From Patescibacteria group bacterium (GTDB taxonomy: Bacteria > Patescibacteriota > JACMRA01), in the NCBI GenBank assembly GCA_029935375.1, contig JAOZKL010000026.1, positions 1 to 10,884 of the forward strand: a DNA stretch of 10,884 nucleotides. The letters run 5' to 3'. Position 1 is the stretch's first letter. Every line of letters begins with the position of its first letter. The notes below the pieces were generated by a model. It saw nothing but the letters and a program-made list of their open reading frames with translations. It had not been told where the DNA came from and did not search any database. Of the stretch, positions 1 to 5,920 are shown one piece after another. The translations under genes and the position numbers were made by a program.

Positions 1-687
1 ACAATAGAACAAGCAAAAGATATAACCAAAAATATCGTAGTGATTACAGCAGGTGGCAAACTAATGAAAGTTGCAAAAGAGCAGAATTATCAAAAATTAA
101 TAATACCAACTGGGTTTCAACCAAGGATTGCAACTGGCCACATACTAACATATCTACTGCATATACTAGCAGAATATAATCTCGTTGAAGAATTTGATAA
201 TGATATTAAAAAAGTTCAAAAAATACTGAAGATTGAAGAGTATCAACAAAAAGCTCGGCAAATAGTAGATCAAATTGAAAATAAATTACCAATAATATAC
301 AGCACTGTAGAATACTCTAGCATTGCTAGGATAAATAAAATCAAAATAAATGAAAATGGCAAGACTCAAGCATTTTGGTATGTATTTCCAGAATTAAATC
401 ATAATGAAATGGCGGGGTTGAAAAATATGAGAATCGATCCAGTGTTTATAATATTTAAAGGGAAATATAGTAACCCGAAGAATATACAACGGGCAGAAAT
501 ATTTGAAAAAATATTGTCAGAAGTCGGGTCTTTTATAAATATAGAAACAAAAGGAGAGAGCAAACTAGAGGAGATAATGTATTCGTTATTACTCGGCGAT
601 TGGATATCATACTATATGGCTTTGAAAAGTAAAACAAACCCTACCCCTGTCAAAGTAGTAGAAGATTTTAAGAAAATGTTAAAATAG
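1..687 (+). CDS. Bifunctional phosphoglucose/phosphomannose isomerase, 3' part
   Basis: The frame is open from the first base, so the 5' end of the gene lies outside the window; 228 codons and a TAG stop are present. The enzyme interconverts glucose-6-phosphate or mannose-6-phosphate with fructose-6-phosphate in the cytoplasm. The visible part begins near the end of the SIS sugar-binding domain (VVITAGGKL, then IIPTGFQPRIA) and runs through the bacterial PGI/PMI C-terminal domain. Family-typical stretches are KINENGKTQAFWYVFPELNHNE (given here from KINENGKTQAF to FPELNHNE), with the conserved His of ELNHNE at about residue 134 of the visible part, and the end GDWISYYMALKSKTNPTPV followed by a short helix. 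A GTG at 40 is only an internal codon. The family is common in archaea, Actinobacteria and CPR bacteria, often replacing the classical PGI. No clear terminator follows; the next element is a palindromic repeat. Confidence 0.92.
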   Translation, partial: TIEQAKDITKNIVVITAGGKLMKVAKEQNYQKLIIPTGFQPRIATGHILTYLLHILAEYNLVEEFDNDIKKVQKILKIEEYQQKARQIVDQIENKLPIIYSTVEYSSIARINKIKINENGKTQAFWYVFPELNHNEMAGLKNMRIDPVFIIFKGKYSNPKNIQRAEIFEKILSEVGSFINIETKGESKLEEIMYSLLLGDWISYYMALKSKTNPTPVKVVEDFKKMLK

Positions 688-718
688 AATAATTTTAAAA
701 ACTTGTAATATTAGTTGG

Positions 719-812
719 GCGTGGATACCCGCCTTCGCGGGTATGACAGGACTGCAACTCTCCTTGTTGTCATCTCGCACTTGATGCGGGATTCAGTGTT
801 CTGTCAAAAAAA
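719..812. repeat. Dispersed palindromic repeat block, copy A
   Basis: Two hairpin units stand side by side. The first is a perfect 8-bp stem ATACCCGC / GCGGGTAT around a CTTC loop (725-744), followed by TGACAGGA. The second (about 770-790), read on the minus strand, is GAATCCCGCATCAAGTGCGA followed by GATGACA, an imperfect palindrome. The same unit (GGATCCCGCATCAAGTGCGG followed by GATGACA) recurs at 5783-5809. The units are GC-rich islands in AT-rich intergenic DNA and lack a T-run, so they are repeats and not simple terminators. The type resembles the short palindromic extragenic elements seen in many bacterial genomes; the family is not identified. Confidence 0.75.
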
Positions 813-1160
813 ATAGCCACCCACGTCATCGTAAAAGCAAAAACCATAATTACTAAGTGGTGGTGGGACAATTTTGTAATTAAAAAATGTAAATATAAAA
901 TTGAGTCTTATTGAGAGGATAACTGTCTGAACGTAGGTCAGTTTTTACTCTCTTGATTTTTTGGCTCGTTCGCGCCAAGGTAAAATGAACGGAACAAATA
1001 GAGAATATTGAGAATAATATTTCAAAAACAATGGCGAGGCAGGCTCGCCTCTATGAAAAACAGTCTCTCCTTGCGTGACAACTAAGAACAAAAAAACACC
1101 TTCAAAAAACAATAGAAAAAAAGGTTTTTATAAAAGACATAACTCTAAATACCACAACAA
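813..1160. other. Gene-free region with degenerate inverted repeats
   Basis: No reading frame here is convincing on either strand. The region contains a partial palindrome around 961-978 (TTGGC ... GCCAA) that overlaps a second pairing of CGTTC with GAACG (968-991), and a CTGTCTGAACGTAGGTCAG-like inverted stretch near 922-941. These look like decayed remnants of repeat elements. The region separates the convergent isomerase gene and ribosomal operon. Confidence 0.5.
1031..1054. repeat. GC-rich palindromic repeat, copy A
   Basis: A perfect 6-bp hairpin GGCGAG / CTCGCC with loop GCAGG lies at 1033-1049, inside ATGGCGAGGCAGGCTCGCCT. A diverged copy in inverted orientation occurs at 5644-5666, where the minus strand reads ATGGCGAGACGGGCCTGCCT. 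Both occur in intergenic AT-rich DNA, as expected of a dispersed palindromic element. Confidence 0.65.
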
Positions 1161-1190
1161 AACAAAAGACCCTAAAAATGGGTCTATTGT
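1160..1190 (-). terminator. Rho-independent terminator of the ribosomal operon
   Basis: On the minus strand the stem AGACCC / GGGTCT (1180-1185 with 1168-1173) closes a loop of ATTTTT-like sequence and is followed by TTTTGTTTTGTTG. It lies about 37 bases after the S8 stop codon, so the operon ends with S8 and does not run into an L6 gene. Confidence 0.8.
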
Positions 1191-1221
1191 ATTAATTTAA
1201 CAAAAAAAAGTAAAAAATGGT

Positions 1222-1593
1222 TTAATAAATCTGGAATAAAATTTCTCCACCAACATTTTGCTTGTTAGCTTCAACCTGAGTTAGCAAACCACTAGATGTT
1301 GTAAGAATTGTATAACCTATTCCTCCAACTATTTTCGGAATGCTATCTGGCTTTGCATATTGTCGCAAACCTGGCTTGGAAACAACTTTGATTTTTCTTA
1401 TTTTACCTGGTTTTAGGGTAACTTCTATTTCGCGCTCTCCATCTTCAAAACCTGCGATATATCCAAGGCTTGTTAATTTTCTACAAACTTCTAGAGATAA
1501 CTTATTTTTTAATACTTGAGTTTTTTCTTTGTTTATCATATTCGCATTGTTTATGCGAGCTACAAAGTCACTCATTAAATGATTCATTGACAT
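1222..1593 (-). CDS. rpsH: 30S ribosomal protein S8
   Basis: The 123-residue protein matches S8 along its length: the N-terminal helix MSDFVARINNAN, the middle LTSLGYIAGFE, and the signature C-terminus TSSGLLTQVEANKQNVGGE ending in ILFQIY. S8 binds helix 21 of 16S rRNA early in assembly of the small-subunit platform. The gene is slightly shorter than the usual ~130 residues. The start used is the first ATG, 12 bases after the S14 stop; the later ATG at MSDF (residue 7) would fit the family start equally well. The upstream sequence is AT-only in character, with no Shine-Dalgarno motif. It is the last gene of the operon, followed by a terminator; L6, normally next, is absent. The stop is TAA. 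Confidence 0.96.
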   Translation of the reverse strand: MSMNHLMSDFVARINNANMINKEKTQVLKNKLSLEVCRKLTSLGYIAGFEDGEREIEVTLKPGKIRKIKVVSKPGLRQYAKPDSIPKIVGGIGYTILTTSSGLLTQVEANKQNVGGEILFQIY

Positions 1594-1605
1594 AATTATT
1601 CTTTA

Positions 1606-1791
1606 TTATTTACTACTTTTAAACCAACCAACTAGCTCACCACTACGGGCTGCATCACGAACACATATTCTACACATGTCAAATTGGCGGATGTATCCAC
1701 GACCACGACCACATTTTGCGCATCTGTTGATCTTACGTGTCATGAACTTTGGTTTTTTCTTTGCTTTTACTATTAGTGCTTTTCTTGCCAT
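1606..1791 (-). CDS. rpsN: 30S ribosomal protein S14, zinc-binding type
   Basis: The 61-residue protein is the short, zinc-ribbon form of S14 (type Z). It has four cysteines in two CxxC pairs at residues 24/27 and 40/43, and the family ending SGELVGWFKSSK. S14 lies in the head of the 30S subunit next to S3 and S10. The gene sits between L5 and S8 as in the standard spc operon, with 11 bases to the upstream L5 stop. No Shine-Dalgarno motif precedes the ATG. The stop is TAA. The Lys/Arg-rich N-terminus is normal for rRNA binding. Confidence 0.96.
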   Translation of the reverse strand: MARKALIVKAKKKPKFMTRKINRCAKCGRGRGYIRQFDMCRICVRDAARSGELVGWFKSSK

Positions 1792-1802
1792 ATAATATTT
1801 TG

Positions 1803-2342
1803 TTACTTTTTAAAAGGGAATTTTAATTTTTCTAATAAGACCATGTTATCCTTGCCAGGCTGTTTGAAAACTATACTTATCTGCATTCCAAATGGTTTTT
1901 TGAGACCAAAACCAATCTGTGGGAAAATAGAAGCATCTTCTATACCAACGCTAAACGCAGAATAATTAGAATCCCATGTATCAGCACTGATACCACGAAA
2001 ACCTTTTGTTCTAGGCAGTGCCAAATAAACTAGCGATAGTAAGATATCTTTGATCTTACCTCCACGCAGAGTCGCCATCAAACCTACCAATTCACCTTTA
2101 CGAACTTTGAATCCAGCTTCTGATTTTTTAGCGTAGTTTGATTTTACAACCTGTCCTGTTAGTTTTTCGATATATTCTTTTACTTTTTCTTTATCAGCTT
2201 TTTCGTATTTTCCTACACCAACATTTACAATAACCTTCTCAATCTGAGGCAGTGCCATTGGGTTGACATTTTTCAACTCTTTTTTTACAGCTTCTTTTGC
2301 TTTTTCAAAATATTCTGTAGAACTTAACTTAATTGCTGACAT
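1803..2342 (-). CDS. rplE: 50S ribosomal protein L5
   Basis: The 179-residue product has normal L5 length and the diagnostic segments NPMALPQIEKVIVNVGVGK, LTGQ, SEAGFKVRKGE, LPRTKGFRGIS, YSAFSVGIED and FPQIGF. L5 binds 5S rRNA and contacts the small subunit head across the bridge to S13. The start codon lies only two bases beyond the L24 stop, in the junction TAATTATG, so translation is probably coupled to L24 without a ribosome binding site. The order L24-L5-S14-S8 is the conserved spc order. The stop is TAA. Confidence 0.97.
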   Translation of the reverse strand: MSAIKLSSTEYFEKAKEAVKKELKNVNPMALPQIEKVIVNVGVGKYEKADKEKVKEYIEKLTGQVVKSNYAKKSEAGFKVRKGELVGLMATLRGGKIKDILLSLVYLALPRTKGFRGISADTWDSNYSAFSVGIEDASIFPQIGFGLKKPFGMQISIVFKQPGKDNMVLLEKLKFPFKK

Positions 2343-2344
2343 AA

Positions 2345-2791
2345 TTATTTTTCTTCTTTTTTAGTTTTCTTTTTTACTACTTTCTTAGCTTTAGTAGCTT
2401 TTTTTTCAGTATCAGTTTTAGAATCTTTCTTAGTTTCGTCCAACATCTCCTGTTTTTGTACTTTTTCACCGGTTGTTTTGAAAACTCTGTGAGGCTTACC
2501 ATCTTTATTTTCAATTTTTGACTTTGAAGCTTTACCATCTTTATCAACCAAGGTGATATTTGAAATATCCATTGTACGGTTTACAAGTCCCATCTCTCCT
2601 GCAACATTTGCAAACTTTTGTCCTTTGCGGTATTTTACAATACCAGGAACTCCACTAACTACAGCACGAGTAACTCTCTTGCCATTTCCTTTTATTTTTT
2701 TGATAACTTTGATAACCTGACCAAGAGTTCCTTTGAACTTACCAGCGGTTATTTTTACTTTATCTCCTGTTTGAATCTTCGATATAGACAT
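2345..2791 (-). CDS. rplX: 50S ribosomal protein L24 with lysine-rich C-terminal extension
   Basis: Residues 1 to about 105 are a standard L24 with the KOW motif near the N-terminus (IQTGDKVKITAGKFKG) and the family segments VSGVPGIVKYRK, NITLVDKDGK and KPHRVFKTTGEKV. L24 starts assembly of the 50S subunit at the 5' end of 23S rRNA. The remaining ~40 residues are a low-complexity Lys/Glu/Thr tail, making the protein 148 residues long against about 100-105 for most L24. The tail is probably disordered and RNA-binding. The gap to the upstream L14 gene is 11 bases, with no Shine-Dalgarno site. The stop is TAA. Confidence 0.95.
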   Translation of the reverse strand: MSISKIQTGDKVKITAGKFKGTLGQVIKVIKKIKGNGKRVTRAVVSGVPGIVKYRKGQKFANVAGEMGLVNRTMDISNITLVDKDGKASKSKIENKDGKPHRVFKTTGEKVQKQEMLDETKKDSKTDTEKKATKAKKVVKKKTKKEEK

Positions 2792-2802
2792 ATTCTTATT
2801 AA

Positions 2803-3177
2803 TTAAATTACTTCATCTGCAAGTGAGATGATCTTCTTGTATTTTTCCTCTGCACGAATTTCACGAGCAATAGGTCCAAATACACGAGTTGCGATCATGT
2901 TACCTTTCAATTTATCCACAATTACAGCAGCGTTATCAGAAAAACTGATAGAACTACCATCTCTACGGTTAATTCGTTTCTTTGTTCTAACTATAAGAAC
3001 CCTAACTTTGTCACCTTTTCTGATCTTACTTCCCGGAGAAGCTTTTTTTACAGAACCTGTTGCAACATCACCAACTCCTATTGATTGTCGGTTGTTTTTT
3101 CCATTTACGGCAAAAAGCATTACCTCCATCGCTCCGGAGTTGTCTGCTATCTTTACTCTACTACGTTCTAAAAGCAT
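2803..3177 (-). CDS. rplN: 50S ribosomal protein L14
   Basis: The 124-residue product matches L14 throughout: VKIADNSGA near the start, IGVGDVATGSVKKASPG, KGDKVRVLIVRTKK, RRDGSSISFSDNAAVI and the end TRVFGPIAREIR. L14 sits at the subunit interface, forms bridge contacts with 16S rRNA and is the docking site of the silencing factor RsfS. Its ATG follows the L16 stop by two bases in the junction TAATTATG, the same octamer as between L24 and L5. It is preceded here by L16; in the usual order S17 comes directly before L14. The stop is TAA. Confidence 0.97.
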   Translation of the reverse strand: MLLERSRVKIADNSGAMEVMLFAVNGKNNRQSIGVGDVATGSVKKASPGSKIRKGDKVRVLIVRTKKRINRRDGSSISFSDNAAVIVDKLKGNMIATRVFGPIAREIRAEEKYKKIISLADEVI

Positions 3178-3179
3178 AA

Positions 3180-3605
3180 TTATTTGATATTAAAAGAATC
3201 TTTTTTACTTATAAACTTACATCTGAAAGGAAGTTTGTGCGCTGCAATACGAAGAGCTTCACGAACAACTGGTTCTGGCACTCCACTTACTTCAAAAATG
3301 ATTCTACCAGGTTTTACTGGGAACATAAACCTATCAATAGCACCGGCACCTTTACCCATAGACATGTTTAGACCTTTTGATGTAACAGGCTTATCTGGGA
3401 ATACACGAATAAAAACTTTACCAGTTTTACAACGACGGGCAATAGACATACGAGCAGCCTCTATCTGACGACTTGTAAGCCAAGATGTTGAAATTGCTTT
3501 CAATGCATACTCACCATAGGCAATAGTAGAACCACGCTTTAGCGTACCTCTCCGTGTTGAAGGCTTGTGAACTTTTTTGTGAACTATCTTCTTTGGTGCT
3601 AACAT
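3180..3605 (-). CDS. rplP: 50S ribosomal protein L16
   Basis: The 141-residue product shows the L16 signatures: MLAPKKIVHKKVHK at the N-terminus, LTSRQIEAARMSIARR, VFIRVFPDKPVT, MGKGAGAIDRFMFPVKPGRI and EVSGVPEPVVREALRIAAHKLP. L16 lies at the base of the central protuberance near the A-site tRNA elbow and is essential for late 50S assembly. In the common bacterial order S3 is followed by L16, L29 and S17; here L16 comes after S17, and no L29 gene is present on either side. The eight bases between the S17 stop and the ATG include AGGA, the only weak Shine-Dalgarno-like match in the operon. The stop is TAA. Confidence 0.97.
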   Translation of the reverse strand: MLAPKKIVHKKVHKPSTRRGTLKRGSTIAYGEYALKAISTSWLTSRQIEAARMSIARRCKTGKVFIRVFPDKPVTSKGLNMSMGKGAGAIDRFMFPVKPGRIIFEVSGVPEPVVREALRIAAHKLPFRCKFISKKDSFNIK

Positions 3606-3613
3606 AATCCTAA

Positions 3614-3838
3614 TTATTTTTGGTTTTCAACAACTTTAAACTTTATTGTCTTTGAAACTGGACGACAAGACTCTATATCCACTGTCTGTCCGATTACAAA
3701 GTTGCTTGAGTCCTCACAAGATACTGTATATCTCTTCTTTACCTTATATCCTTTGTGATATTTTGGATGCATTTTGGTTGAGCTTACAGAAACTACTAAA
3801 GCTTTTTCCATTTTGTTTGATACTACGATTCCAGTCAT
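3614..3838 (-). CDS. rpsQ: 30S ribosomal protein S17
   Basis: The 74-residue product is S17: GIVVSNKMEKALVVSVSS, then the KMHPKYHKGYKVKKRY strand, IGQTVDIESCRPVSKTIKF near the end. S17 is a primary binding protein of the 16S rRNA 5' domain. It begins four bases after the S3 stop (junction TAATCAAATG), so translation is likely coupled to S3. Its position between S3 and L16 is unusual because L16 and L29 normally separate S3 from S17. The stop is TAA. Confidence 0.95.
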   Translation of the reverse strand: MTGIVVSNKMEKALVVSVSSTKMHPKYHKGYKVKKRYTVSCEDSSNFVIGQTVDIESCRPVSKTIKFKVVENQK

Positions 3839-3842
3839 TTGA

Positions 3843-4529
3843 TTAATTTGTATAATTTGTTAATTTGTCTCCTTTGTACAAAAATACTTTGATACCAACG
3901 ATACCAGCGTAAGTTTTGCAATGTACCATAGCATAATCTATCTGAGCATCTATTGTATGCCTTGGAACAGATCCAAAAGAGAAATGTTCTGCACGAGCAA
4001 TATCAGCACCGTTTAGACGACCTTTGATTGTAATCTTAGCTCCCAAAATACCAGAATAACGGATACGATCAATGTAGTTTTTGGCTACACGACGAAACGG
4101 AGCTCGTTTTTTGAGTGCGTACGAAATATCTTGAGCGATAGCTTCTGCACTACGGTTAGGATCTCTAACTTCTTGGATTGTCAATTTTGTATCAGCTTCT
4201 GATAACTTAAATTTCTTAATAAGATCTTCTTTGAGCTGTTTTATTACAGAACCTTGACGACCTATAATAAGCCCCGGCTTGGTTGTATGTAATATTATAT
4301 CTAATTTACGAAACCTACGAGTAATCTTTACCTCTACAAGACCTGCGCTGTGCAGACGACCTCGTAAAAACTCACGAAGTTTGATATCCTGCAACAAAAG
4401 CTTGGAATAACTACGACCCTGTGCAAACCAAACAGATAGTGGAGTGCTTGTTATATCAGCGTTTTTGGCACTAGAATTAGCTAGCTTTTGCTTAGCTCTA
4501 AATAAGTTTACTGAAATCTTTTGACCCAT
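3843..4529 (-). CDS. rpsC: 30S ribosomal protein S3
   Basis: The protein has the N-terminal MGQKISVNLFR of S3, a type-2 KH domain with the GxxG loop in KPGLIIGRQGSVIKQL (near residue 95), and the C-terminal domain with GRLNGADIARAEHFSFG and YAGIVGIKVFLYKG. S3 lies at the mRNA entry channel of the 30S head and has helicase activity. An in-frame ATG two codons upstream (4535) gives MVMGQK, but the family starts at MGQK, and the promoter spacing places transcription initiation right at the second ATG, so 4529 is chosen. This gene is the first of the operon: the standard upstream neighbours (L22, S19, L2) are absent and an unrelated gene lies there. The stop is TAA. Confidence 0.95.
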   Translation of the reverse strand: MGQKISVNLFRAKQKLANSSAKNADITSTPLSVWFAQGRSYSKLLLQDIKLREFLRGRLHSAGLVEVKITRRFRKLDIILHTTKPGLIIGRQGSVIKQLKEDLIKKFKLSEADTKLTIQEVRDPNRSAEAIAQDISYALKKRAPFRRVAKNYIDRIRYSGILGAKITIKGRLNGADIARAEHFSFGSVPRHTIDAQIDYAMVHCKTYAGIVGIKVFLYKGDKLTNYTN

Positions 4530-4536
4530 AACCATA

Positions 4537-4566
4537 TAATTAACACCAAAATATCATTTTTGTCAA
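4537..4566 (-). promoter_or_regulatory. Promoter of the S3 ribosomal operon, probably leaderless
   Basis: On the minus strand a perfect TTGACA (4566-4561) is followed after 17-18 bases by TTAATT/TAATTA (4543-4537), with a TG just upstream of the hexamer. The ATG of MGQK (4529) begins 31 bases after the -35 box, so the predicted transcription start falls at or next to the start codon. No Shine-Dalgarno site could fit. Confidence 0.65.
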
Positions 4567-4610
4567 GAGTAATTTAATTCTCGCTATACCAAATCTATTC
4601 TTAAACAATA

Positions 4611-4636
4611 TAAAATAAAAGAGGTTAAAAAACCTC
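4611..4636 (-). terminator. Hairpin after the lectin-domain gene (terminator or DGR hairpin)
   Basis: On the minus strand GAGGTT-TTTT-AACCTC forms a perfect 6-bp stem with a 4-base loop, followed by TTTTATTTTA. It starts 24 bases after the TAG of the lectin-domain gene. It fits an intrinsic terminator with a short stem. A hairpin at this place is also reminiscent of the stem-loops found just downstream of retroelement variable regions. Confidence 0.65.
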
Positions 4637-4660
4637 GATTGTGATTGTTGTAAAAAAAAA

Positions 4661-5479
4661 CTAGAAATATCTGACTGCTCGCACACAGTACTTATTCGTC
4701 TTAATGTTGGCGTACTGAGAGCCGTCGCTAAAATTCTGGGACCAGGCACGCGTCGTATCATTCTGACTGCTGGACCAGTAGTAGCTAGACAAGAAACCAT
4801 AACCTGCAAGATCGTCTTTGACATGCTGGTATATTGTGTTTAGTTGATCTTTGGTAGGGACGAACCATTCTATACCACTCTTATAACTCTCTCTAATGGC
4901 TACATAATTAGCATCGTACCATGTCATTGTAGTTGCAAAATCCTGCTCTGCCATTATAACCCCAGTTGTCCCATCCGTCTCCACTACCCAGCCCCCTCCA
5001 AGTTTCCAACCAACCTGAATATTACCTGCATAATCCGCTGGATTTGCGTCAAAATCATCTGGATCTGACAATGGATCCGCAACAACAGTAGGTACTCCTG
5101 GAGATGAAAAAGGGCTCCAAACAGAGCCGTTGTATATATAGACCCTACCATCCGTTGTATGATAAAATGTATCTCCGATATTTGGGCTGGCTGGTTTTGT
5201 ATCTCCAGTCGGGATACTGCCACCTGCTGTGCTGAATTTGTTTTGCCAAGTAGACACTCCTTCGTCATATTGCAATATTTGGTTTGTGTCTTTGATAAGT
5301 ACAGTCTTGCCGTTATCAAGAGTTTTGTAAATGGTAGAACCGTCAAAATAAGAGTCTCTTTCTGCCTCATCTGCAAATGTGTATAATCCTCCGTTTTCGT
5401 TGGTAGATACAGAGATATATTTGTTCAAAATATCTCCCCAACTCTTCGATCCTTTTGCGGGCAGTTGATTGGTTGGCAT
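4661..5479 (-). CDS. DUF1566/C-type-lectin-like protein, probable DGR variable protein
   Basis: The 272-residue protein has no signal peptide. Residues 1-125 contain short units typical of phage tail-fibre and surface proteins (KPASPNIGDTFYHTTDGRVY, then IYNGSVW). Residues ~155-272 form a DUF1566/formylglycine-enzyme-like C-type lectin fold: GWKLGGGWVV, MTWYDANYVA, WFVPTKDQLNTIY, the YYWSSS core motif and the ending CVRAVRYF. C-terminal WSSS ... VRAVR domains are the usual targets of diversity-generating retroelements (DGRs), and the final ~45 codons have the expected composition. The start follows a strong promoter, with no Shine-Dalgarno motif. No reverse transcriptase or template repeat lies in the window, so the DGR call is inference; a static surface or adhesin protein is the alternative. 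The stop is TAG. Confidence 0.8.
   Translation of the reverse strand: MPTNQLPAKGSKSWGDILNKYISVSTNENGGLYTFADEAERDSYFDGSTIYKTLDNGKTVLIKDTNQILQYDEGVSTWQNKFSTAGGSIPTGDTKPASPNIGDTFYHTTDGRVYIYNGSVWSPFSSPGVPTVVADPLSDPDDFDANPADYAGNIQVGWKLGGGWVVETDGTTGVIMAEQDFATTMTWYDANYVAIRESYKSGIEWFVPTKDQLNTIYQHVKDDLAGYGFLSSYYWSSSQNDTTRAWSQNFSDGSQYANIKTNKYCVRAVRYF
4667..4795 (-). other. Candidate DGR variable region (VR) at the 3' end of the lectin-domain gene
   Basis: Codons ~229-270 are markedly richer in G and C than the surrounding AT-rich DNA and are full of NNC codons (TAC TAC, TCC AGC, GCC, TCC, AGC GAC GGC, TAC GCC AAC, TAC). That is what A-to-N mutagenesis of AAC template codons produces. The region ends in the invariant-looking CVRAVR next to the stop codon, where the recognition end of a VR normally lies. 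The template repeat is not in the window. Confidence 0.55.
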
Positions 5480-5530
5480 AATAGATTGGCTTGGTTAATT
5501 GTTTCGTACTTTTTTGTATTTCCAAATTAG

Positions 5531-5558
5531 TTTATACCACCCACCCCCATTTTGTCAA
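5531..5558 (-). promoter_or_regulatory. Promoter of the lectin-domain gene
   Basis: On the minus strand TTGACA (5558-5553), a 16-base spacer and TATAAA (5536-5531) form a near-consensus vegetative promoter. Transcription would start near 5524, leaving a leader of about 45 bases without a Shine-Dalgarno motif. The spacer contains a conspicuous G-rich run, GGGGGTGGGTGG. Confidence 0.75.
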
Positions 5559-5643
5559 GGGCAAATTTGTGCAGTTTTGATACAGTTTTGGGCAAAAAAG
5601 GATCTTTTTGGTTTATGTGAACTTCAAAAGCTCGTGGAGTTCG

Positions 5644-5666
5644 TAGAGGCAGGCCCGTCTCGCCAT
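5644..5666. repeat. GC-rich palindromic repeat, copy B (inverted)
   Basis: AGAGGCAGGCCCGTCTCGCC followed by ATG is a diverged, inverted counterpart of the element at 1031-1054. It lies in the gene-free divergent region. Confidence 0.6.
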
Positions 5667-5714
5667 GTTCTTGCTTGCTGAATTTAATTCATTGTCAAAA
5701 CAAGATCTACAAGC

Positions 5715-5838
5715 CACCTACACGGGCATGACAAGAGGGCTCTAGCGGGGCAAAACGGAGTACAGAAGATAATGTTTTTACTGGATCCCGCATCAAGTGC
5801 GGGATGACAATAGGAAAGTGCGGGCATGACAGAACAAA
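5715..5838. repeat. Dispersed palindromic repeat block, copy B
   Basis: The block holds a perfect 8-bp palindrome ATCCCGCA / TGCGGGAT with loop TCAAG (5785-5805) followed by GACAATAGGA. It is flanked by two exact copies of the 11-mer CGGGCATGACA (5723-5733 and 5821-5831). The central unit is nearly identical to the one at 770-790 in opposite orientation. Reading frames across it give low-complexity peptides of the HPALDAGS type that are typical repeat artefacts. Confidence 0.75.
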
Positions 5839-5883
5839 AGATTTTGAAGTATTTTTCAAAAGATAGCAATCTCAGACATTTGC

Positions 5884-5915
5884 TTGACAAATTACGTAAC
5901 TTGAAACAGTTATAT
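5884..5915 (+). promoter_or_regulatory. Promoter of the orphan membrane protein gene, probably leaderless
   Basis: A perfect TTGACA (5884-5889) is followed by an AT-rich GTTATATACTAT that abuts the ATG at 5921. The distance from the -35 box to the ATG is 31 bases, exactly as for S3, and a -10 box of the form GTTATA/TTATAT (5909-5915) would start transcription at the ATG. There is no room for a leader or ribosome binding site. Confidence 0.55.
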
Positions 5916-5920
5916 ACTAT

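Noticed and set aside
719..812. CRISPR array or terminator at the palindromic block
   Set aside because: There are no regularly spaced direct repeats with spacers, and the hairpins are not followed by T-runs.
2618..3468. Plus-strand frames opposite L24, L14 and L16
   Set aside because: They are antisense shadows of well-identified ribosomal protein genes.
3606..3842. A hidden or very short L29 gene around S17
   Set aside because: The intergenic gaps are 4 to 8 bases and no frame shows L29 sequence.
4540..4824. Open frame of 94 codons on the minus strand
   Set aside because: It overlaps the 3' end of the lectin-domain gene in another frame and crosses its stop and terminator hairpin; no domain is seen.
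5684..5890. Open frame of 68 codons on the minus strand (HPALDAGS-type peptide)
   Set aside because: It runs through the palindromic repeat block; this peptide type is a known artefact of such repeats.
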